The translations under genes and the position numbers were made by a program. From Paracoccaceae bacterium (lineage in GTDB: Bacteria; Pseudomonadota; Alphaproteobacteria; Rhodobacterales; Rhodobacteraceae), in contig DOOI01000122.1 of NCBI GenBank assembly GCA_003512825.1, forward strand, positions 1-11,169: a DNA stretch of 11,169 bases. Reading direction: 5' to 3'. The notes below the pieces were generated by a model that saw only the letters and a list, made by a program, of their open reading frames with translations, ran no database searches and was not told the origin of the DNA. Positions 6,264 to 11,169 of the stretch are shown piece after piece; the stretch's first letter is position 1; each line of letters starts with the position of its first letter.

Positions 6264-7187
6264 TCAAAGACCAAGCGCTGCCTTGACCGCGCCCATCGCA
6301 TCGCCGCCGTCTTTGGTGGTCACACCGTCAAGCCAGCCGCTCAGAACATCCGGGTTTGCTGTCAGCCACGCGCTTGCAGCTTTGCCGGGATCGGTGCCAT
6401 CGTTCAGGATCGCGCCCATGATCTCGTTTTCCATTTTCAGCGAAAATGAAAGGTTGGTCAGCAGCTTACCAATGTTTTCACATTCCGCGACATATCCGGC
6501 GCGCGTGTTGGTATAGACCGTCGCACCCCCGAAATCAGGGCCAAACACATCATCACCGCCAGTGAGGTAAGACATCGCGAAATTGGCGTTCATCGGATGC
6601 GGTTCCCAACCGAGAAAGACAACGGGCTCGCCCTTTTTCTCTGCCCGCGCCACTTGCGCCAGCATCCCTTGTTCAGAGCTTTCCACCACTTCAAACCCCT
6701 TGAGGCCAAAAGCGTCGCCCTCAATCATTTCAAGGATCAAGCGGTTGCCGTCATTTCCCGGCTCAATACCGTAAATCTTTCCTTCCAGCGCCTCTTTATG
6801 GGCGGCGATATCGGCAAAATCCTTGATGCCAAGATCGGCTGCGGCCTTGTTTATGGCCAGCGTGTATTTCGCCCCTTCAAGGTTTGCGCGGACTGTGTCC
6901 ACGGTTTTGGCGTCGCGGTAGCTGGCAATGTCGCCTTCCATCGTTGGCATCCAATTGCCAAGGAAGACGTCGACATCTCCTTTTGCCATCGAAGCGTAAG
7001 TCACAGGAACAGACAGCACTTTGATGTCGGTCTCATAGCCGAGTGCGCCCAAGACGGTGGTGGCCGCAGCAGTGGTGGCGGTGATATCCGTCCAGCCGAC
7101 ATCCGAGAACGTAACCTTGTCACACTGCGCGTAGGCGGGCAGGGCGGTGACAAGGGCAAGTGCGGTCAACGTTTTGCGAAAGGTCAT
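6264..7187 (-). CDS. choX: Choline-binding periplasmic protein ChoX
   Basis: This 307-residue protein has a clear signal peptide (1-20, cleaved after AYA) and the fold length of the OpuAC/ChoX class of binding proteins. Against the choline-binding residues I recall for Sinorhizobium meliloti ChoX (Trp43, Asp45, Trp90, Tyr119, Asn156, Trp205), this sequence has Trp32, Asp34, Trp79, Tyr108, Asn145 and Trp194. The offset is a constant 11, so the whole aromatic box and polar contacts are kept. Cys22 and Cys236 match the reported disulfide with the same offset. It therefore should bind choline, possibly acetylcholine, in the periplasm and deliver it to ChoWV. AGGAGA (minus strand, 7198-7193) is a strong ribosome binding site 5 nt before the ATG. 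It is first gene of the operon, divergent from betI, so BetI control through the shared 101-bp region is likely. Confidence 0.96.
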   Translation of the reverse strand: MTFRKTLTALALVTALPAYAQCDKVTFSDVGWTDITATTAAATTVLGALGYETDIKVLSVPVTYASMAKGDVDVFLGNWMPTMEGDIASYRDAKTVDTVRANLEGAKYTLAINKAAADLGIKDFADIAAHKEALEGKIYGIEPGNDGNRLILEMIEGDAFGLKGFEVVESSEQGMLAQVARAEKKGEPVVFLGWEPHPMNANFAMSYLTGGDDVFGPDFGGATVYTNTRAGYVAECENIGKLLTNLSFSLKMENEIMGAILNDGTDPGKAASAWLTANPDVLSGWLDGVTTKDGGDAMGAVKAALGL

Positions 7188-7288
7188 GGAAATCTCCTAA
7201 ATCGGTTCACTCTTGTAAGTTTGTTGTTGATTGACGAGTCAACAAAAAACATTCAAGCCTGAGATGCAACTCTAAATTCGGTATGATT
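7188..7288. promoter_or_regulatory. Divergent choX / betI control region
   Basis: This 101-bp AT-rich region must carry promoters for both choXWV (minus) and betI-betC-gst-betB (plus). TTGACT on the minus strand, read from 7244 to 7239 within the dyad, could be a -35 for choX, with TACAAG about 19 bp downstream; the spacing is long and the call weak. No convincing plus-strand promoter was found. The main regulatory feature is the dyad at 7224-7245. Confidence 0.6.
7224..7245. promoter_or_regulatory. Candidate BetI operator (inverted repeat)
   Basis: TTGTTGA (7224-7230) and TCAACAA (7239-7245) are perfect 7-bp inverted arms around an 8-bp centre. Inside them, TTGAC-GA-GTCAA (7231-7242) forms a second dyad. 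AT-rich dyads of about 20 bp between divergent promoters are the normal target of TetR-family dimers. This one lies between choX and betI, and its TTGATTGA / TCAA character resembles known BetI-controlled promoters. BetI would release it when choline is present. Binding is inferred, not shown. Confidence 0.55.
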
Positions 7289-7873
7289 ATGCCCAAGCTT
7301 GGCATGGAGCCTATACGTCGACAGGCGCTGGTGGAAGCCACGATCGCAGAGATCGGGGCGGTCGGCACGTTGGACGTGACCGTCGCACAAATCGCGCGCC
7401 GCGCCGGAATGTCCTCGGCGCTGGCGCATCACTATTTCGGCGGCAAAGAGCAGATTTTCCTCGCCGCCATGCGCCATGTGATGAGTGTCTATGCCGCCGA
7501 AGTGCGCGGCGCACTTGTCATGGCGCATACACCCAGTGACCGCGTGGAAGCCATCGTGCGGGCTTCGTTTTCGCGGCGCAACTTTCGCACCGAAACCGTC
7601 GCGGCGTGGATGAATTTCTACGTTCTTGCCCAAGCGAGCCAAGAGGCGCGCCACCTCCTGACCATCTATCACCGCCGCCTGCATTCCAATCTCACATATG
7701 CGTTGCGCCCTTTGGTGGGGGAGCGCACGCAAGCCGTGGCCGAACGGGTCGCCGCCCTTATTGATGGGACCTACCTGCGTCAATCCTTGGGCCGTGAAAC
7801 GCCAAACGCGACTGCCGCCGTCTCTCAGATCCTCGGTTATTTCCACCTCGAACGCGCGCAAGGTTATCAATGA
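7289..7873 (+). CDS. betI: BetI, TetR-family choline-responsive repressor
   Basis: This 194-residue protein starts MPKLGMEPIRRQALVEAT, the same beginning as E. coli BetI. A TetR helix-turn-helix follows at about 31-50 (TVAQIARRAGMSSALAHHYF). The C-terminal ligand domain has the BetI landmarks AAWMNFYVLAQ, YHRRLHSNL and AALIDGTYLRQSL. BetI binds DNA in the absence of choline and represses glycine betaine synthesis genes. I chose the ATG at 7289 by homology; an in-frame ATG at 7283 adds only two residues. Neither start has a strong Shine-Dalgarno sequence, so expression is probably low, as expected for a repressor. Its stop overlaps the betC start as ATGA (7870-7873), which couples their translation. 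It is first in the plus-strand operon and probably autoregulated through the dyad at 7224-7245, which may also control choXWV. Confidence 0.95.
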   Translation: MPKLGMEPIRRQALVEATIAEIGAVGTLDVTVAQIARRAGMSSALAHHYFGGKEQIFLAAMRHVMSVYAAEVRGALVMAHTPSDRVEAIVRASFSRRNFRTETVAAWMNFYVLAQASQEARHLLTIYHRRLHSNLTYALRPLVGERTQAVAERVAALIDGTYLRQSLGRETPNATAAVSQILGYFHLERAQGYQ

Positions 7874-9375
7874 AGCCCAATATCCTCGTCATCATGGTCG
7901 ACCAGCTCAACGGCACCCTTTGGCCCGATGGGCCAGCCGACTGGCTGCACGCGCCACATCTCAAAGCCTTGGCCAAACGATCCGCACGGTTTCAAAATTG
8001 CTACACGGCGTCGCCACTTTGCGCGCCTGCGCGGGCCTCTTTCATGGCGGGCCAATTGCCCTCGCGCACAGGCGTCTATGACAATGCCGCCGAGTTTGCC
8101 TCGTCCATTCCAACCTTCGCGCATCACTTGCGCCGCGCTGGCTATCATACGGCTTTATCAGGAAAAATGCACTTTGTAGGCCCTGATCAGCTGCATGGTT
8201 TCGAAGAGCGGCTGACCACAGATATCTACCCGGCTGATTTCGGTTGGACCCCCGACTACCGCAAGCCCGGCGAGCGCATCGATTGGTGGTATCACAACAT
8301 GGGTTCCGTCACTGGCGCAGGTGTGGCCGAGATCACCAACCAAATGGAATATGACGACGAGGTTGCCTTTAACGCCGTGCAAAAGATCTATGATCTGTCC
8401 CGCGGAGCCGACGCTCGGCCATGGTGCCTCACGGTCAGTTTCACCCATCCGCACGACCCCTATGTCGCGCGCCGCAAATATTGGGATCTTTACGAGGATT
8501 GCGCGCATCTGATGCCCGAGGTCGGCCCTATCCCCTATGACGAGCAAGACGCCCATTCCAAGCGGATCTTCGACGCGAACGACTGGCGCAGCTATGACCT
8601 TACGCCAGACATGATCCAGCGCTCCCGCCGTGCCTATTTCGCCAATATCTCCTACCTCGACGACAAGGTTGGCGAGTTAATGGCGGTGCTTGACGCCACC
8701 CGTCAGGAGGCAATCGTCGTCTTCGTGTCCGATCACGGCGACATGCTGGGCGAGCGCGGCCTGTGGTATAAAATGAACTTCTTTGAGGGATCGGCGCGTG
8801 TGCCGCTCATGGTGGCGGCGCCCTCGATGTCGGCGGGCTTGGTGACAGAGGCCGTCTCCACGCTCGATGTCTGCCCCACCTTATGCGATCTCGCAGGGGT
8901 CTCGATGGCGGATGTCATGCCTTGGACCGATGGCGAATCCCTTGTCGGCCTCAGCGATGGCCGACACCGCGAGTCGCCGGTGCGAATGGAATACGCCGCC
9001 GAGGCGTCCTATGCCCCCCTCGTTGGCCTGCGAAGCGGAAAATACAAACACATCCGCTGCGCGCTCGATCCCGATATGCTCTTTGATCTCGAAGCAGACC
9101 CGCATGAGCGCACCAACCTTGCTCAAGACCCGGCCCACGCGGCCACAGCCGCAGCCTTGCGCGCGCAAAGCGAAGCGCTCTGGGATCTGTCGCGCTTTGA
9201 TGCCGCCGTGCGTGAAAGTCAGGCGCGTCGTTGGGTGGTATATGAAGCCCTCCGAAATGGCGCCTATTTCCCATGGGACTACCAACCCCTGCAAAAGGCC
9301 TCCGAGCGCTATATGCGAAACCATATGGACCTCAATATTCTTGAAACCTCCAAACGCTTCCCGCGTGGAGAATGA
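7870..9375 (+). CDS. betC: Choline-sulfatase BetC
   Basis: This 501-residue enzyme hydrolyses choline-O-sulfate to choline and sulfate, feeding glycine betaine synthesis and sulfur supply. It is a type I sulfatase: the CAPAR motif (51-55) carries Cys51, the residue converted to formylglycine, and metal or active-site segments include the N-terminal VDQ (10-12), SGKMHF (97-102), FTHPHDP (191-197), FVSDHGDMLGERG (285-297) and Lys301. Regions such as GPADWLHAP, MGSVTGAGVAEITNQMEYDDE and the C-terminal tail (about 455-490) mark it as a choline-sulfatase, not a generic arylsulfatase. The tail corresponds to the dedicated choline-sulfatase C-terminal domain. No signal peptide is present, so it acts in the cytoplasm on imported substrate. 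Activity requires a formylglycine-generating system, not encoded here. It is coupled to betI by ATGA and followed 2 bp later by the GST gene. Confidence 0.96.
   Translation: MKPNILVIMVDQLNGTLWPDGPADWLHAPHLKALAKRSARFQNCYTASPLCAPARASFMAGQLPSRTGVYDNAAEFASSIPTFAHHLRRAGYHTALSGKMHFVGPDQLHGFEERLTTDIYPADFGWTPDYRKPGERIDWWYHNMGSVTGAGVAEITNQMEYDDEVAFNAVQKIYDLSRGADARPWCLTVSFTHPHDPYVARRKYWDLYEDCAHLMPEVGPIPYDEQDAHSKRIFDANDWRSYDLTPDMIQRSRRAYFANISYLDDKVGELMAVLDATRQEAIVVFVSDHGDMLGERGLWYKMNFFEGSARVPLMVAAPSMSAGLVTEAVSTLDVCPTLCDLAGVSMADVMPWTDGESLVGLSDGRHRESPVRMEYAAEASYAPLVGLRSGKYKHIRCALDPDMLFDLEADPHERTNLAQDPAHAATAAALRAQSEALWDLSRFDAAVRESQARRWVVYEALRNGAYFPWDYQPLQKASERYMRNHMDLNILETSKRFPRGE
9367..9370 (+). promoter_or_regulatory. 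Ribosome binding site that fixes the GST start
   Basis: GGAG inside the last betC codons lies 7 nt before the ATG at 9378 but only 1 nt before the alternative ATG at 9372. This favours the 9378 start (MPRIYG), the natural start of a thioredoxin-like GST domain. Confidence 0.65.
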
Positions 9376-9377
9376 CA

Positions 9378-10028
9378 ATGCCAAGGATTTATGGCCGGGC
9401 GACGTCGTCCAATGTGCAAATGGTCATGTGGGGCGCAGCGGAACTGGGCCTCGCAGTCGAGCGTCTTGACTATGGCTTTGGCCATGCAAGCACCAAGACG
9501 CCTGAGTTTCTCGCCCGCAACCCGATGGGACTCGTGCCCGTGTTGCAAGACGGTGATCTGACGGTCTGGGAGAGCGCCGCGATCTTGCGCTACCTTTGTG
9601 CGGAATATGGCCATGCGCCGTTTTACCCGGCATCGCCCCGCACCCGCGCGCCCCTCGATATCTGGGCAGAGTGGATCAAATCAACCTTTACGCCCGCGCT
9701 GCTGAACGGTCTGTTTTATCCGCTGGTGCGCCGCGATCCTGCCTCCTTTCCCCCAACCCAGATCCAAGACGCCGCTGCGGCCATAGCGCCTCTGGCCAAG
9801 ATGTTGGATACGCGCTTGGGGCAAGGACCATGGATCGCAGGCACAGACTTCACCTTCGCTGACATCTCTTGCGGCCATTTGCTTTATCGCTACTTCGGCC
9901 TGCCTTTCGATCGCATCGACACCCCCAACCTCGCGGCCTATTACAGCCGCCTCCAAAACCGTCCCGCTTTCCGTGATCATGTCATGGTCAGCTGGGAGCC
10001 GCTCCGCTGGAAGGATCCAAGCCTATGA
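9378..10028 (+). CDS. Glutathione S-transferase family protein in the bet operon
   Basis: This 216-residue cytosolic protein has the two-domain GST layout. The N-terminal thioredoxin-like domain (1-78) starts [13 protein letters not shown], with Ser10/Ser11 or Asn12 at the usual catalytic position. It then has NPMGLVPVL (48-56), containing the cis-proline that holds glutathione, and [10 protein letters not shown] (64-73), whose Glu65-Ser66 pair normally binds the gamma-glutamyl group. The all-helical C-terminal domain includes [21 protein letters not shown] (152-172), the conserved N-capping region of the fold. It should therefore bind glutathione; its electrophilic substrate is unknown. The gene sits 2 bp after betC and overlaps betB by ATGA, so it is an integral operon member. 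Removing a reactive aldehyde or other side product of choline oxidation is a possible role, but that is pure inference. The bacterial theta/beta-like GST families are too broad to name a subclass. Confidence 0.88.
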   Translation: MPRIYGRATSSNVQMVMWGAAELGLAVERLDYGFGHASTKTPEFLARNPMGLVPVLQDGDLTVWESAAILRYLCAEYGHAPFYPASPRTRAPLDIWAEWIKSTFTPALLNGLFYPLVRRDPASFPPTQIQDAAAAIAPLAKMLDTRLGQGPWIAGTDFTFADISCGHLLYRYFGLPFDRIDTPNLAAYYSRLQNRPAFRDHVMVSWEPLRWKDPSL

Positions 10029-11169
10029 AAATGCAACCCAAAGCCAGCCACTTCATCAATGGCCGCTACATCGAAGATACTGCCGGAGAGGTCATCGAGG
10101 TGCTCTATCCGGCCACGGGTGAGGTTATCGCGCGCCTGCACGCGGCCACCCCCGCCATCATCGACGAGGCGCTCGCCTCGGCTAAAGCGGCTCAAAAGGC
10201 TTGGGCGCGCCTCAAGGGCGTTGAGCGGGGCCGCATCCTTCGCCGCGCCGCCGACCTGATCCGCGCGCGCAACCATGATCTCTCGGTTCTGGAAACCCAT
10301 GATACCGGAAAACCGCTCTCCGAGACCCTCTATGTCGATCCGACCAGCGCTGCGGATGCGCTCGAATATTTTGGCGGCCTTGCCGGGGCACTGACAGGCG
10401 AGCATGTGCCATTGGGCGAAAACTGGGGCTATACCATGCGCGTGCCATTGGGCGTTTGTGTGGGCATCGGTGCGTGGAATTACCCTATTCAGATCGCGGC
10501 ATGGAAAGGTGCGCCCGCCTTGGCCTGCGGCAATGCCATGGTGTTCAAGCCCTCGGAAACCACCCCGCTTTCCGCCTTGGCCTTGGCCGAAATTCTCCAC
10601 GAAGCCGGCCTGCCCGCCGGGGTCTATAACGTCATTCAAGGAATGGGCATGGTCGGTGCCGCGCTTGTAACGGACCCGCGCGTTGCCAAGGTATCGCTCA
10701 CAGGCTCAGTGCCCACAGGCAAAAAAGTCTATGCCGCTGCTGCCGCCGAAATGAAGCATGTCACGATGGAACTGGGTGGAAAATCTCCGCTGGTCATCTT
10801 TGACGATTCAGATCTTGAAAACGCAGTGGGCGGGGCGATCTTGGCCAATTTCTATTCCTCTGGTCAGGTCTGCTCCAATGGCACCCGCGTCTTTGTTCAA
10901 AAGGGCATCAAGGACCGCTTCCTCAAACGCCTCGCTGAACGTCTCCAATCGGCGCGCATCGGCGATCCACTCGACCCCGAAACCACCTTCGGCCCAATGG
11001 TGTCGGCCCGCCAATTGGGCATCGTCGAAGGCTACATTGCCCAAGGCCTGACCGAAGGCGCGCGCCTTGTCGCTGGCGGGCGCCGGATCGACCGTCCGGG
11101 CTATTGGATCACCCCGACAGTTTTTGCCGATGTCACCGATGACATGACCATCGCGCGCGAAGAGATTTT
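10025..11169 (+). CDS. betB: Betaine aldehyde dehydrogenase BetB (3' end beyond right edge)
   Basis: The visible 381 residues of an aldehyde dehydrogenase-superfamily enzyme would complete glycine betaine synthesis by oxidising betaine aldehyde with NAD(P)+. Catalytic landmarks are intact: GAWNYP with Asn152, the cofactor-site segment FKPSETTP with Lys175, the [12 protein letters not shown] loop (224-235), general base Glu249 in MELGGKSP, and nucleophile Cys283 in [13 protein letters not shown]. The QVCSNGTR context is typical of BetB. About 100 residues, including the C-terminal oligomerisation part, are missing at the window edge. The ATG at 10025 overlaps the GST stop as ATGA; an ATG two codons later (10031) is an alternative start. 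There is no frameshift within the visible part. The choline dehydrogenase gene betA is expected next downstream but cannot be seen. Confidence 0.95.
   Translation, partial: MKMQPKASHFINGRYIEDTAGEVIEVLYPATGEVIARLHAATPAIIDEALASAKAAQKAWARLKGVERGRILRRAADLIRARNHDLSVLETHDTGKPLSETLYVDPTSAADALEYFGGLAGALTGEHVPLGENWGYTMRVPLGVCVGIGAWNYPIQIAAWKGAPALACGNAMVFKPSETTPLSALALAEILHEAGLPAGVYNVIQGMGMVGAALVTDPRVAKVSLTGSVPTGKKVYAAAAAEMKHVTMELGGKSPLVIFDDSDLENAVGGAILANFYSSGQVCSNGTRVFVQKGIKDRFLKRLAERLQSARIGDPLDPETTFGPMVSARQLGIVEGYIAQGLTEGARLVAGGRRIDRPGYWITPTVFADVTDDMTIAREEI

Noticed and set aside
6264..7187. Possibility that the binding protein is a glycine betaine (ProX/OpuAC) type
   Set aside because: The complete ChoX aromatic and polar ligand set at constant offset, plus the adjacent bet genes, favours choline.
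7282..7287. TATGAT, a five-of-six match to a -10 box for betI
   Set aside because: It overlaps the start codons, so transcription would begin inside the betI coding region, and there is no -35 at the right distance. It is probably chance.
1..11169. Search for CRISPR arrays, insertion sequences, tRNA/rRNA genes, attachment sites, toxin-antitoxin or phage genes
   Set aside because: No direct-repeat array, transposase, integrase, terminal inverted repeats or tRNA-like fold was recognised. Codon use and base composition look even across the genes, so I see no sign of recent mobile DNA.

Overview
The window looks like chromosomal DNA from a marine alphaproteobacterium, most likely a Rhodobacteraceae member of the roseobacter group. 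The evidence is the moderately high G+C with typical codon use, a divergent choXWV / betI-betC-gst-betB choline cluster, and the YebC and ArgP/LysE sequence types. The assignment rests on recognised protein families and gene order, not on a database search.

Layout, left to right. (1) Positions 1-397, minus strand: the 5' part of a small secreted protein with a signal peptide and a curlin/HfaA-like Gly-Asn motif, running off the left edge. (2) 398-981: about 580 bp with no convincing gene, a 9-bp inverted repeat and a weak promoter candidate for yebC. (3) 982-1722, plus: YebC/TACO1-family protein, followed by a strong intrinsic terminator. (4) 1791-3345: divergent LysR regulator of the ArgP/LysG type (minus) and a LysE/ArgO amino-acid exporter (plus), the classic regulator-exporter pair. 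(5) 3388-4293, plus: EamA/DMT-family transporter, converging on choV with 2 bp between the stop codons. (6) 4296-7187, minus: choX-choW-choV, a choline ABC importer whose binding protein keeps every known choline-box residue. Three stacked inverted repeats lie between choX and choW. (7) 7188-7288: the divergent control region, with a dyad that is a good candidate BetI operator. (8) 7289-11169, plus: betI-betC-gst-betB, tightly packed with ATGA overlaps or a 2-bp gap; betB runs off the right edge.

The right two thirds form one functional unit. ChoX captures choline (possibly other quaternary amines) in the periplasm and ChoWV import it. BetC hydrolyses choline-O-sulfate to choline and sulfate, BetB oxidises betaine aldehyde to the osmoprotectant glycine betaine, and BetI senses choline and represses. 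The choline dehydrogenase BetA, needed to make betaine aldehyde, is not in the window and is expected just past the right edge. The unexplained member is a glutathione S-transferase-family gene translationally linked between betC and betB.

Nothing here is clearly a wholly new system. The items most worth a second look are the GST inside the betaine operon, the multi-hairpin choX-choW spacer, the candidate BetI dyad, and the HfaA-like secreted protein at the left edge.
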